A stretch of 64,000 bases of DNA from Chryseobacterium taiwanense (GTDB lineage: Bacteria; Bacteroidota; Bacteroidia; Flavobacteriales; Weeksellaceae). Positions 10,401 to 18,418 of this stretch are shown here, piece by piece; position 1 is the first letter of the stretch; each line of letters begins with the position of its first letter. A program made the translations under genes and the position numbers. Where the stretch lies: NCBI RefSeq assembly GCF_000813825.1, contig NZ_JWTA01000016.1:1-64000 (forward strand), written 5' to 3'. The notes under the pieces were generated by a model, which worked only from the letters and a program-made list of their open reading frames with translations, was not told where the DNA came from and did no database searches.

Positions 10401-11193
10401 TTTCGGATTATCAAATGAAAGTCCATATGACAAAGAAACTACAGAAAGAGAATACAACAGAGCCCGAATTTCTAAATTCAGCTTTGCTCCGTCTATTTCT
10501 AAAAAAAGCTGGATGAACCTGCAACATCAGTTTCAGCTTACTTTTGAGAACAATAAAGTACAAAGAAAAGGCAACCGTTTTGTAGATGATTCTCAAGATG
10601 TAAACCAAAGCGTTTTCAACAGCCAGCAATTTGCAGGAGTGAATTATACATTTAGTTATAAAAATTTAGATAACGCAGCCTTTCCAACTTTAGGTTTGGA
10701 ATTCCTTATCAACGCTGATTGGAAAACCAACCTTACTGATACCAAAAGAAACTTCCTGACACTAAACGGAACCCTTGCTATCGATCACCGATTGGACAAA
10801 AGAGGAAATTTCGTTTTTGCCAACTCCAGTAATGTAATGTGGATCAACAATAGTAATTTTGAATTTTACCAAGCAGCAAGTATTGGTGGAAACAACGGAA
10901 TGAGAGCTTTCAGAAATGACCGATTTTCAGGAAAATCTTACTTCACCAATAACTCGGAAGTCCGTTGGGATTTCGGAAGGGTAAGAAACCCTATTATTCC
11001 TGCCAATATGGGAATTTTAGTAGGCTATGATATCGGTAGAGTCTGGAATGCCAATGAAGATTCTAATAAATGGCATCAGTCTATCGGAGGTGGATTTTGG
11101 ATGAGTGTTGTGGAAACATTCTCTGCAAGGCTTAACTATTTCACAGGATCAGATGGAGGAAGAATTTCTGCAGGCGTAGGAATGACCTTTTAA
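7480..11193 (+). CDS. Surface phosphoesterase / CotH-like kinase / outer-membrane barrel fusion
   Basis: A 1237-residue protein with lipobox-like VLYSC (Cys28). Residues 52-330 are a calcineurin-type metallophosphoesterase: GDAGN (59-63), GDNIYPNG (93-100), GNHDW (135-139), HHP (233-235) and GHDHN (309-313) are all intact. The middle part resembles a CotH/Fam20-like atypical kinase: Gly-rich REGGGN (451-456), FVMRGVKKS (471-479), catalytic-loop-like GDWDRHSDQW (615-624) and PRDRDQAF (641-648). The last 370 or so residues are repeated amphipathic strands ending in RISAGVGMTF, an Omp85/surface-antigen-like barrel. The kinase assignment is my inference; such proteins are usually annotated only as metallophosphoesterase. 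It is divergent from the HD/PycTM gene. Confidence 0.8.
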   Translation: MNLSLKTHLKNTSVVLRTVLSAGVLYSCATYNVKKGKNLSEIQHSDINTENDFKIFLVGDAGNADEPQSQQTLDFLKTKLDSADKNSMLIFLGDNIYPNGMPKESDDSYTLAKQKLENQLNITKNFKGKTLVIPGNHDWYSGLDGLKAQEELVKNYFNDKKAFLPKNSCAIDDISLTKDIKLIIIDSEWVLANWDNYPGINKNCDIKTREDLFVEFKDLVNKNQDKRIIVALHHPVISSGTHAGYNSAASHLFPVQSKIPLPGVASIINILRSSSGANPADINNQHYADLANRLKSIVQDKENIIFVSGHDHNLQYHEERNIRQIISGAGSKTDPSTIGSKTDFSYGGSGFAVLNIRKDQSSDVEYFSTKDNTIAKLAHVQVIEKPKEFINNYPNSFPATVTSTIYPKKLTEKGPIYRWLWGEHYRKYYGMPIEAPTANISTLDGGYTPFREGGGNQSNSLRLKAEDGQEFVMRGVKKSAVRFLNNMAFKKSTFGNELNNTFPDKFLLDFYTTNHPFTPFSVGSMAEKLNIPHTNPRLYYIPKQQALGEYNKSYGDEMYMIEERFSADPKTLASLDNAKDILSTDDVLKNLNKSYKYSIDKESYIRARIFDILIGDWDRHSDQWKWAEYEDGDKVIYKPIPRDRDQAFSKYDGAAFKIIMNIPAIRHMTTFKGDIKNVKWMNMEPYPLDLIFLKGATQEDWIAQAKYIQEHLTDKNIDEAFTNLPKEVQDETITGIQQHLKTRKTKLQHYAAQYYDVLQEKISLAGTVNPDKFVITKTGNSVHVQQYKLDKNKENPELFFEKTYDDSKTKELWVYGLEDDDIYEVSGDGHPKMNIRLIGGYNHDTYNIANGSKVKIYDFKSQKNTYNGGGTKNISDDYDINTYNYKHPKYNFLAGYPNADYNPDDGVIIGALVNYTVNNFIRDPYTQKHSLRANFYTATAGFNLAYKGIFKKAIYGWDFNIDALYTTPRFSENFFGLSNESPYDKETTEREYNRARISKFSFAPSISKKSWMNLQHQFQLTFENNKVQRKGNRFVDDSQDVNQSVFNSQQFAGVNYTFSYKNLDNAAFPTLGLEFLINADWKTNLTDTKRNFLTLNGTLAIDHRLDKRGNFVFANSSNVMWINNSNFEFYQAASIGGNNGMRAFRNDRFSGKSYFTNNSEVRWDFGRVRNPIIPANMGILVGYDIGRVWNANEDSNKWHQSIGGGFWMSVVETFSARLNYFTGSDGGRISAGVGMTF

Positions 11194-11197
11194 ACAT

Positions 11198-11230
11198 AAA
11201 AAATCCGCAGATAACTTCTGCGGATTTTAT
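11198..11230. terminator. Bidirectional intrinsic terminator
   Basis: AAAATCCGCAGA pairs with TCTGCGGATTTT around TAACT (11212-11216). It separates convergent genes. Confidence 0.9.
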
Positions 11231-11233
11231 TTT

Positions 11234-12106
11234 TTATTTCAAATCAAAACGATACACATTTCCTCCTGTATCCTTATCTTTTTCATCAGCTATCAGCAGT
11301 GTTTTATCATCAAGGAAAACAACAGCTTCCTTTTGAGAGTTATGATTCAAAGAAATTTTCTGGATTTTAGCCGTATTAAAATCATTTGCTGTAAATCCGG
11401 AAAGCACATGAATATTTTTATGGTTTAACAATACAATTTTATCTTTTGTACTGTTGATCGCCGCAGAAGTTATCGCTGCATCACTGTACTTACCTTGCAG
11501 CTTTAACCTCCCTATTAATTTCGCTTCAAAGTCACCCTCTTTATTAGGAATCTGGAAAACTAAGAAAGTCCCGTCAAAACCTTTGCTTCTGTTCTTGGTG
11601 AATAGATAAAAATTCCCGTCCATTTCTACGAAAGCTTCACAATCATATAGCCAGTCAGATTTTTTCGGTGGAAATTCAGTCTGTCCTTCATAATGGAATT
11701 TTGTCGTCTGGATTACCTTTGTAGTTACCTGAGAAGGAGCTTTCAGATCCAATTTCAAAATGGAAAGATTCTGTCTGTTATTATCATTATTTCCAAAATC
11801 TCCTAAATAAATATTTCCCTGAGCATCTTTTGTAATATCTTCCCAATCGTTATTGTCAGCATTTTCTACCTGAACATCTTTCACAAGCTTTCCCTGCATA
11901 TCCAATCCATAGACCACATTTTTGTTCCCTTGATCTTCTATTGCCCAAATTGTTTTTTTATCCTGGGATAAAGCAATTCCCGAAACTTCTTTCAGCTTTT
12001 TAGGCAGCGAAAATTCTACTTTCAACTCATCCGTCTTCGGTGAATCCTGAGCTTTTGGATTACAGCTCCACAACAAAAATGCCGATAAAACAACAATACG
12101 TAACAT
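11234..12106 (-). CDS. SdiA-regulated-like beta-propeller lipoprotein
   Basis: A 290-residue lipoprotein; the signal ends in FLLWSC (Cys15). The rest resembles the SdiA-regulated/esterase-like propeller family: KEVSGIALSQDKKTIWAIEDQGN near the start, DWEDITKD and NIYLGDFGNND in the second blade, KKSDWLYDCEAFVEMDGNFYLFTKNR in the third. These proteins are periplasmic or surface anchored and bind or degrade small ligands, but no activity is established for this branch. It is the last gene of a tight operon with mazG and the FUSC gene, 2 bases after the latter, and ends at a strong terminator. Confidence 0.72.
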   Translation of the reverse strand: MLRIVVLSAFLLWSCNPKAQDSPKTDELKVEFSLPKKLKEVSGIALSQDKKTIWAIEDQGNKNVVYGLDMQGKLVKDVQVENADNNDWEDITKDAQGNIYLGDFGNNDNNRQNLSILKLDLKAPSQVTTKVIQTTKFHYEGQTEFPPKKSDWLYDCEAFVEMDGNFYLFTKNRSKGFDGTFLVFQIPNKEGDFEAKLIGRLKLQGKYSDAAITSAAINSTKDKIVLLNHKNIHVLSGFTANDFNTAKIQKISLNHNSQKEAVVFLDDKTLLIADEKDKDTGGNVYRFDLK

Positions 12107-12108
12107 AT

Positions 12109-13188
12109 CTATTTTTTTAATTTTTTAAACTGGAAATAAGAAAACCTGATATTTTTCTCTAAGTTATTAATAATCTGTTGATGGTGAAGGAAAAAACCGG
12201 CTACCAAACCTATTAAACTTCCTATAATCGTATCAATCAATCTTGCATGCATCAGGTTTTCAAGATCATGATGAACCTCGCTTCCTGTTTCTGCCAGAAG
12301 AATCGTTAGTGGGGTAATAAAAATCACCGCAAAACCATAGTTTCTTACAATTAATAATTCAATCAGAAACTGTAAAATCGTGATAATAATGATCATGACA
12401 ATCTTTTCAGGTTCAAATAAAAGAATCACCCACGCAAAACCAATTCCGATAAAGGTTCCTAAAATCCTGTGCATATTTCTTTGTCGTACATGCTCAAAAT
12501 TCCTGCCCTGAATAACTGCAACAGCAGCAATTGAAATCCAATACGTATTTTCAAATTTCAACAGATGTCCAACAATTAAAGTCGAAGCCATGAAGAACCC
12601 AATAATGGCACTCTCCACAAACTTGGTATATCTTCTTTTATTAAATACTCTCCTCGGAACAGTAACTCCAGTACTTTTTTCAATAAAAACCGAATAGAGA
12701 AAGGCAAATGAACACGATAAAATTGCTCCCATCGCAACGAGTCCCACTCTGGTCGGAATGAAATCTAAATCAAATTTGTAAGTACTCGCCATTGCCGCAA
12801 CCATGATAAAGAAGAAATTTCCCGGCGGCGGAATTTTAAAATACGAGGAAATAAAATGGGCTAAAAATGAGACGACTCCCAATGATAATGCTGCGCAATA
12901 GGCATTAAAACTAAAAAACGAACTTATTGTAAATGAAAATACAATTCCAAATGCACAAACCACCAAATGGATCATTCTTTGTGTAATCGGAGCCGAAGTA
13001 AAATACAAAATCGTTAATGCCCCCAAACTGGAAAGCGCTCCATAATTTGGTTTTCCTAAAAAATATCCGATAAGGAGACAGCTTCCGATGCACAGCGCGG
13101 CAAGAAAAGGAAAATGCCATTTCCTTTCCGTTTGTTTGAATTCCAATAAATATTGAAATCGATGATGGATCGGGTTTTCTACCTTCAT
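12109..13188 (-). CDS. FUSC-family inner-membrane protein
   Basis: A 359-residue multi-pass membrane protein of the FUSC/YccS type (fusaric acid resistance-like and aromatic acid exporter families). Two similar hydrophobic blocks are visible (about 25-165 and 188-340); the second contains the typical YWISIAAVAVIQGRNFEHVRQRNMHRILGT segment with conserved RxxHRxxGT. It lacks the large cytoplasmic domain of full-length YccS, so it is a short member. Substrate is unknown. It starts directly after the mazG stop and is followed after 2 bases by the lipoprotein gene, which indicates translational coupling. Confidence 0.85.
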   Translation of the reverse strand: MKVENPIHHRFQYLLEFKQTERKWHFPFLAALCIGSCLLIGYFLGKPNYGALSSLGALTILYFTSAPITQRMIHLVVCAFGIVFSFTISSFFSFNAYCAALSLGVVSFLAHFISSYFKIPPPGNFFFIMVAAMASTYKFDLDFIPTRVGLVAMGAILSCSFAFLYSVFIEKSTGVTVPRRVFNKRRYTKFVESAIIGFFMASTLIVGHLLKFENTYWISIAAVAVIQGRNFEHVRQRNMHRILGTFIGIGFAWVILLFEPEKIVMIIIITILQFLIELLIVRNYGFAVIFITPLTILLAETGSEVHHDLENLMHARLIDTIIGSLIGLVAGFFLHHQQIINNLEKNIRFSYFQFKKLKK

Positions 13189-13956
13189 TTATTGTAAACG
13201 TTTAGCTTTTTCCCATAAAACATCCATTTCTTCCAACGACATATCAGCAAGCTTTAAATTTTCTTCAGAAGCCAGGTTTTCCATTTTCTGGAATCTTGAA
13301 ATAAATTTAAGGTTGGTTCTTTCCAACGCCGAATCCGGATTGATCCCCGAAATTCTTGCATAGTTGATTAATGAGAAAAATACATCTCCCAACTCCTGTT
13401 CTTTTTTATCAAGATCTGTTTCTGCATGAAACTCCTGAATTTCTTCATCTACCTTTTTCCAGGCATCTTCTGCATCATGAAATTCAAAACCAATGCCTTT
13501 TACTTTATCCTGAATTCTGTAAGCTTTCACCAAACTTGGTAAACTTTTAGGCACTCCTCCCAAAATAGATTTGTTGCCTTCTTTCAATTTTAATTTTTCC
13601 CAGTTCTGCTTTACCTCTTCTTCATCTTTCACTTCTACATCTCCGTAGATATGAGGATGACGGAAAATCAGTTTTTCATTCAGTGAATTAATAACATCTG
13701 CAATATCAAAACTCTCTTTTTCTGAGCCAATTTTAGCATAAAAAACTAAATGCAAAAGAACATCTCCGAGCTCTTTTTTTATTTCCAGCAGATCTTCCTG
13801 CAAAATAGCATCCGAAAGTTCATACGTTTCTTCCAACGTCAAATGACGGAGTGATTGCAACGTCTGTTTCTGATCCCATGGACATTTTTCGCGTAAATCG
13901 TCCATAATGTCTAATAATCTTCCGAAAGCTTCTAGTTTTTCCTGTTTGGTATTCAT
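13189..13956 (-). CDS. mazG: Nucleoside triphosphate pyrophosphohydrolase MazG
   Basis: A 255-residue two-domain MazG that hydrolyses noncanonical or excess NTPs to NMP and pyrophosphate. Domain 1 carries CPWDQKQT, LEETYELSDAI and KKELGDVLLHL; domain 2 carries KVDEEIQEF and EQELGDVFFSLINYAR. The EExxE and ExxD metal-binding residues are present in both. I start at the ATG at 13956; a TTG five codons upstream is possible but sits closer to the -7 box at 13979-13986. First gene of the mazG-FUSC-lipoprotein operon. Confidence 0.93.
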   Translation of the reverse strand: MNTKQEKLEAFGRLLDIMDDLREKCPWDQKQTLQSLRHLTLEETYELSDAILQEDLLEIKKELGDVLLHLVFYAKIGSEKESFDIADVINSLNEKLIFRHPHIYGDVEVKDEEEVKQNWEKLKLKEGNKSILGGVPKSLPSLVKAYRIQDKVKGIGFEFHDAEDAWKKVDEEIQEFHAETDLDKKEQELGDVFFSLINYARISGINPDSALERTNLKFISRFQKMENLASEENLKLADMSLEEMDVLWEKAKRLQ

Positions 13957-13978
13957 AAATTGAGAATTCAAAGTAATA

Positions 13979-13986
13979 CAAATTTA
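13979..13986 (-). promoter_or_regulatory. -7 promoter element of mazG
   Basis: Reads TAAATTTG on the - strand, 23 bases before the mazG ATG. A short leader is implied. Confidence 0.55.
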
Positions 13987-14021
13987 AGGTAAATCTTTTT
14001 GAATGTTCTTTTGTCTTGAAA

Positions 14022-14050
14022 CAAAAAAACCTCGCCATTTCGGACGAGGT
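14022..14050 (-). terminator. Intrinsic terminator after the DUF5606 gene
   Basis: ACCTCG pairs with CGAGGT, followed by T7 in the - direction. Confidence 0.85.
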
Positions 14051-14076
14051 CTATATTTTAATTCAAAGTGAATGAA

Positions 14077-14637
14077 TTATCCTTGCTTTCTGTGTGTACT
14101 TTTTGGAGCTGCTTTCGCTGCTGAAGTAGCTTTTATTTTTGGAGCTGCCGGTTTTTCAGCTTTAGGAGCTGCTTTTTTCGGAGCTTCAGTTTCTAAACTT
14201 ACTTCTTCTGCCGGTGCACCTTCTAATGTTTCAGGCTCTGCTTTTACGAAGCTTTCAGGAGTCATATATCCAGCTTTCTGAAGGATATTGTACCACTGAG
14301 CCAATTTCTTGATATCAGAAGCATATACTCTTTCTGTATCGTAGTTTGGAAGAGAAGCTGTCATAAATTCTTTTAATTCTGCATCAGAAGATTTGTGAGC
14401 AATAGCTTCTTTATAATCGTAGTTTTTAGCAATATTTTCAAAAACTTCGAACAAAGGAACTTCTTTATCAAATGTAAACATTGCGATATTATCTAGCAAA
14501 CTTACCTGACTAGAGTTACCAATACTTACTTTTTTCTTAGTGGTAACGTCTTCAATAATAAATCCGTTTCTTAATTGAGAAACTAACTTGAAAAGTCCTG
14601 GTTTTCCAGAAATTGAAATTATTTTTTCTAACAGCAT
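14077..14637 (-). CDS. DUF5606 family protein
   Basis: A 186-residue cytoplasmic protein. The first 130 residues match the Bacteroidota DUF5606 family (LLEKIISISGKPGLFKLVSQLRNGFIIEDV, then RVYASDIKKLAQWYNILQKAG). The tail is a low-complexity Ala/Pro/Lys/Glu segment (about 133-186) ending in STHRKQG, probably disordered and basic. Function is unknown. It lies 74 bases downstream of def on the same strand, a neighbourhood (ruvX-def-DUF5606) that I believe is common in flavobacteria. Confidence 0.88.
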   Translation of the reverse strand: MLLEKIISISGKPGLFKLVSQLRNGFIIEDVTTKKKVSIGNSSQVSLLDNIAMFTFDKEVPLFEVFENIAKNYDYKEAIAHKSSDAELKEFMTASLPNYDTERVYASDIKKLAQWYNILQKAGYMTPESFVKAEPETLEGAPAEEVSLETEAPKKAAPKAEKPAAPKIKATSAAKAAPKSTHRKQG

Positions 14638-14711
14638 AATTTTATTTTTTGTGAATATAGCAGTCGGCTCAAAGCGTTCTGCTGTTTAATATTTTTATTT
14701 TTAATTCAAAA

Positions 14712-15284
14712 TTATTTTGGGAATCTCATTTTATAATTGATACTTACATCCCCTTGAGTGATTTTTGTAAGTTTCCCTTTTACCAATTTCTTTTTCAAAG
14801 CACTTAGATGATCTGTAAACAGCGTTCCTTCTATATGGTCATATTCATGCTGAATTACGCGGGCTCTAATATCGGAAAAAGTTTCTGTATGCTTAACGAA
14901 ATTTTCGTCATAATATTCGATAAGAATTGTACTTTTTCTTTTTACATCTTCTCTCACATCAGGAATTGAAAGACATCCTTCATTAAATTTCCATTCTTCA
15001 CCAGATTCTTCAAGAATTTTGGCATTGATAAAAACTTTTTTGAATTCTGCCAGTTCATCCTTAATATCTTCATAATCTTCATCTTCCGCCAAAGGAGTAA
15101 CGTCAATGACAAACAAACGAATATCCAGTCCGATCTGCTCAGCTGCCAAACCAATTCCGTTAGCACTGTACATCGTTTCGAACATATTATCTATCAACTC
15201 TTGTAACTCGGGATAATCTTTATCTATCTCCTTTCCTACTTTTCTCAAAACAGGATCCCCAAAGGCTCTTATCGGTAAAATCAT
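14712..15284 (-). CDS. def: Peptide deformylase
   Basis: A 190-residue metal enzyme that removes the formyl group from the initiator methionine of new proteins. All three motifs are present: GIGLAAEQIG (43-52; Glu before the Gln is a common variant), EGCLS (102-106, Cys metal ligand) and HEYDH (146-150, two His ligands and catalytic Glu). The start codon overlaps the ruvX stop as ATGA, so translation is coupled. Confidence 0.97.
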   Translation of the reverse strand: MILPIRAFGDPVLRKVGKEIDKDYPELQELIDNMFETMYSANGIGLAAEQIGLDIRLFVIDVTPLAEDEDYEDIKDELAEFKKVFINAKILEESGEEWKFNEGCLSIPDVREDVKRKSTILIEYYDENFVKHTETFSDIRARVIQHEYDHIEGTLFTDHLSALKKKLVKGKLTKITQGDVSINYKMRFPK

Positions 15285-15697
15285 CTTGTTCTTTGTTCTA
15301 AAAAATTCTGCAATATGATGGTTGCACTTACTTTATCTATTAATCCTTTTTCCTGTCTTTGTTTTTTGCTTTTTCCACTTTGGGAAATAAAAAACGAAGC
15401 CATTTTGGACGTAAATCTTTCATCGAAGCGGTTCACTTTTATTTCTGGAAATTCTTTTTGAAAAATTTCTATGAATTTTAAAATATCGGTTTCCACTTCT
15501 GAAATATTTCCTCTTAAATCTACAGGAAGGCCGATTACCACTTCATCTACTCTGTTCTCGTTAAAATATTTTTTCAAAAATTCAATCAACACAGAGGTCT
15601 GAACCGTCTCCAAACCACTGGCAATAATCTGCATATCATCCGTTGCAGCAATGCCACAACGAGCCTTTCCATAGTCTATTGCAAGGATTTGTCCCAT
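15281..15697 (-). CDS. ruvX: RuvX/YqgF-type Holliday junction resolvase-like nuclease
   Basis: A 138-residue RNase H-fold protein. Conserved pieces are LAIDYGKARCGIA (catalytic Asp8), VVIGLPVDLRGN, RFDERFTSKMA and the C-terminal IDKVSATIILQNFLE. Bacterial homologues act in 16S rRNA 5' processing or as candidate resolvases. The -7 box ends only about 8 bases before the ATG, so the transcript is nearly leaderless. Couples to def through a 4-base overlap. Confidence 0.94.
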   Translation of the reverse strand: MGQILAIDYGKARCGIAATDDMQIIASGLETVQTSVLIEFLKKYFNENRVDEVVIGLPVDLRGNISEVETDILKFIEIFQKEFPEIKVNRFDERFTSKMASFFISQSGKSKKQRQEKGLIDKVSATIILQNFLEQRTR

Positions 15698-15704
15698 AAG
15701 TTTG

Positions 15705-15712
15705 CAAATTTA
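15705..15712 (-). promoter_or_regulatory. -7 promoter element of ruvX-def
   Basis: Reads TAAATTTG on the - strand, 8 bases before the ruvX ATG. Confidence 0.55.
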
Positions 15713-15812
15713 GTAAATTTTAATGATTTTATTCCACACACAGTTTTTTTTATAAATCATGTTTTATTCCATTATTTTTTTTATAATTTTATTCTTCCAA
15801 ACTACTTAAATT

Positions 15813-16289
15813 ATGAAGAAAATCATACTCGTAAGACATGCGAAGAGCGACTGGCCGGAGGAAACCGAAGATTTTGACAGACCTTTGGCGGATAAAGGAT
15901 TGGAAGATGCGATGAATATGTCCAGATTTCTAAAAGACAATCATATCTCTATAGATTATCTGGTATCGAGTCCTGCTGTAAGAGCATTGAATACGTGTAA
16001 AATTTTCAATCAGACCTATCAGCTTAATTTTAATACGGATGAAAAACTGTACAATCCTTCGGAAAGCAATTTTGAATCTGTCATTTATGATTTAGATAAC
16101 AGTCACAATTCCGTAGCTTTTTTCTCTCATAATAACGGAATCTCAAATTTTGCCAATTCTATTTCTGAAGATATTTTCCATTTCCCAACCTGCGGTGTCG
16201 CCGGTTTTGAAATCGATTGTGATTTCTGGGCTGACTTTGACGGAGCCAATAAAAAGCTTTTATTTTTTTATGAGCCCGGAAAAATTTAA
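15813..16289 (+). CDS. SixA-like histidine phosphatase family protein
   Basis: A 158-residue member of the histidine phosphatase (phosphoglycerate mutase-like) superfamily. The motif VRHAKS near residue 8 carries the phospho-accepting His; SSPAVRALNT supplies the second Arg, and FFSHNNGISN supplies the second His. The small size and single domain match SixA/MSMEG-type phosphohistidine phosphatases. The substrate cannot be deduced. It is monocistronic, with a hairpin terminator just after the stop. Confidence 0.85.
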   Translation: MKKIILVRHAKSDWPEETEDFDRPLADKGLEDAMNMSRFLKDNHISIDYLVSSPAVRALNTCKIFNQTYQLNFNTDEKLYNPSESNFESVIYDLDNSHNSVAFFSHNNGISNFANSISEDIFHFPTCGVAGFEIDCDFWADFDGANKKLLFFYEPGKI

Positions 16290-16306
16290 AAATATTGTAT
16301 GCATAT

Positions 16307-16338
16307 AAAAAAAGCTCCAACAGATTGTTGGAGCTTTT
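16307..16338. terminator. Bidirectional intrinsic terminator
   Basis: GCTCCAACA (16314-16322) pairs with TGTTGGAGC (16326-16334) around GAT, with A and T runs outside. Confidence 0.92.
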
Positions 16339-16342
16339 GTTT

Positions 16343-17887
16343 TTATTTTCTTTTCAGATCTAAATCATCAAAGTCAAAACTGAAATCCGTAACATCTGAA
16401 ATCGGTTTCAATCTTGCAGACTGTGCTTTTCCCGTTTCATCATAATCAAAAATAATATAGGCATCCGCATCATAGCTTCTGTCATCCCATTTAATGATGA
16501 AAGAATTATTTGAATAAGGTAATAATTCGCCTTTCAATCTTGGAGAATTTTTGCACAAAATTCTATAGGTATTTCCCTGTTGAGAAACTTCCACATCTCC
16601 GAACCATCTGTCATTATACGTTCCAACAAATTGTTCTGATTTTGGCTGCAAGTTTTTATCTTTTTTAAAAGCTTCCGATTTGGCAAAAGCGTCTTTCTTT
16701 TGCTTGTCGAAACCTTCATCCATTTTTTTTATTCGGTCTCCATAAGTTTTCAGCCAGTTTCTGTCTGCAATGCCCAAATAAGAATCTTTCACTGTATTTG
16801 TAATGGTATTGAAAGCCGCTCCAGATTGTTGGTTCGTTAAAACCACGATTCCCAGTTTCATATCCGGAATTAAGGTAAACTGAGTTACCGTTCCAATCAA
16901 TCCTCCAGTATGCTGAACTTGTTTGTGACCTTTCACATCACTTAAAAACCAACCCATTCCATATCCGTAAAAACTTGTATCATAAGGATTCTTTGCAGCT
17001 ACTCCACTCGGAATCTGCAGGCTCCAAAGCTGCTGAACATTTTTATCTGAAACTAATTTCTTCCCGTCTTTTGTCGTAAAATTATTCAATAAACAATCTG
17101 CCCAAAGCGTCATATCTTTAATATTACTCATAATCCCTCCTGCCGCATTGGCTGTTTCATTCCAATCATGAGGAACAGCAATCGCTTTCCCGTCTACAGG
17201 AGCATGTGCATCAATTTTATTAGCCACTGCTTTTGCTCTGTTGTAACTTCCGAAACTTGAATTCATTCCTACAGGTTTCATAATTCTCTGTTCGATAAAT
17301 TCAGCCCAGCTCAATCCCGACACTCTGTGAATCACTTCTCCAGCAATGATGAACATGATATTATTGTAATCTAAAGTGGTTCTGAAAGGATTTTCAGGTT
17401 TTAAATATCTTACATTATGAACGATATCATTCACCGTCAAACTTCCTCCTTCCGGAAAGAACATCAGATCTCCCTGTCCTAAACCTAACCCCGCTCTGTG
17501 CGTCACCAAATCTTTGATTGTTACATTTTGAGAAACATATGGATCATACATTTGAAATTCAGGAATATATTTTGAAACCCTATCATCCCAGTTCAGTTTT
17601 CCTTCATCGGCTAAAATAGCCAGTGCTGTACACGTAAAGCCTTTTGAATTGGATGCAATCCCCACCAAAGTCGTATCATCCATCGGTTGTTTTGTCGTTA
17701 ATGAACGTACTCCAAAACCTTTTGAATAAATTAATTTTCCGTCTTTTACAATTCCTACAGACATTCCCGGAACATCAAATGTTTTTAGGGTATTTTGGAC
17801 CAATTCATCCAGTTTTTTCTCTTCAACCTGTGCATTTGCGATTCCGACACTTAAAAGAAAAAGGAAAAAAGAAAGTTTTTGTTTCAT
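16343..17887 (-). CDS. Secreted serine hydrolase, class C beta-lactamase/PBP-like
   Basis: A 514-residue periplasmic enzyme with a signal peptide ending IANAQ. Residues 25-360 are the beta-lactamase class C/DD-peptidase fold: SNSK (SxxK, nucleophile), DYNN (YxN) and QHTGG (KTG-like). The C-terminal 110 residues form a DUF3471-type small domain (VGTYNDRWFGDVEVSQQG). Members include esterases, peptidases and true lactamases; resistance cannot be inferred from sequence. Its -7 box TAAATTTG lies 15 bases upstream, back to back with the promoter of the next gene. Confidence 0.9.
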   Translation of the reverse strand: MKQKLSFFLFLLSVGIANAQVEEKKLDELVQNTLKTFDVPGMSVGIVKDGKLIYSKGFGVRSLTTKQPMDDTTLVGIASNSKGFTCTALAILADEGKLNWDDRVSKYIPEFQMYDPYVSQNVTIKDLVTHRAGLGLGQGDLMFFPEGGSLTVNDIVHNVRYLKPENPFRTTLDYNNIMFIIAGEVIHRVSGLSWAEFIEQRIMKPVGMNSSFGSYNRAKAVANKIDAHAPVDGKAIAVPHDWNETANAAGGIMSNIKDMTLWADCLLNNFTTKDGKKLVSDKNVQQLWSLQIPSGVAAKNPYDTSFYGYGMGWFLSDVKGHKQVQHTGGLIGTVTQFTLIPDMKLGIVVLTNQQSGAAFNTITNTVKDSYLGIADRNWLKTYGDRIKKMDEGFDKQKKDAFAKSEAFKKDKNLQPKSEQFVGTYNDRWFGDVEVSQQGNTYRILCKNSPRLKGELLPYSNNSFIIKWDDRSYDADAYIIFDYDETGKAQSARLKPISDVTDFSFDFDDLDLKRK

Positions 17888-17901
17888 TTTTTTAATTTTT
17901 C

Positions 17902-17909
17902 CAAATTTA
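17902..17909 (-). promoter_or_regulatory. -7 promoter element of the serine hydrolase gene
   Basis: Reads TAAATTTG on the - strand, 15 bases before the ATG. Confidence 0.55.
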
Positions 17910-17937
17910 CTAAATATTAAGATTTTTAATTAACAGC

Positions 17938-17945
17938 TATATTTG
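17938..17945 (+). promoter_or_regulatory. -7 promoter element of the 17969-20799 gene run
   Basis: TATATTTG, 24 bases before the ATG at 17969; matches TAnnTTTG. Confidence 0.55.
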
Positions 17946-17968
17946 CAAAAAGTTTTAAGCACTAAAAA

Positions 17969-18418
17969 ATGACACTAAAAAAATTACTGGCTTTATTTTT
18001 ATTAACTTTAAGTTTCAACTTATACTTTTCTCAAGACATTGTCATTAAGGATGACAAGGTTTTACTTGATGGTAAACAGATTCTGAAAGCCGAAAAAATA
18101 AATATTGCTCAGTACTCATTCTTCACTATGAAAAATGATGATGAAATCCTGATGTATAAGTATATGGATAACGAAACACCCATGTATCAGGATGATGATT
18201 ATTTTATTTTAAATTTTTTATCTGAAAAAACAAAAGTAGAATCTAAGGATTTTACAAAAATTGCCAATTTCATGAATTCCAGAAAAGGAATGGAAAAGCT
18301 GATCAAATGGTTATTAAAAGAAAGAGTAATTACTACAGAAGGTGAGCTGAATCCTGACAGAGTACAGGTTTTTAAAAATAAATACGACGAAAATATTACT
18401 GAAAGAACACTTAGATAA
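17969..18418 (+). CDS. Secreted protein of unknown function
   Basis: A 149-residue protein with a clear signal peptide (LLALFLLTLSFNLYFSQ). The mature part is charged and has the strands DIVIKDDKVLLDGKQIL and FTMKNDDEILMYKY, then a helical tail. It resembles short periplasmic hypothetical proteins of Chryseobacterium; no catalytic motif is seen. Its stop overlaps the next start as TAATG, so it is first in an operon with the phosphoesterase, Smr and probably DUF3822 genes. Confidence 0.72.
   Translation: MTLKKLLALFLLTLSFNLYFSQDIVIKDDKVLLDGKQILKAEKINIAQYSFFTMKNDDEILMYKYMDNETPMYQDDDYFILNFLSEKTKVESKDFTKIANFMNSRKGMEKLIKWLLKERVITTEGELNPDRVQVFKNKYDENITERTLR

Noticed and set aside
13957-13971. Longer mazG start at TTG
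   Set aside because: The ATG five codons in is the stronger start codon, and the TTG lies at about the predicted transcription start, next to the -7 box.
14638-14711. AGCAG/CTGCT hairpin between def and DUF5606
   Set aside because: Only 5 base pairs with a long loop and no T run; not enough for a terminator or riboswitch.
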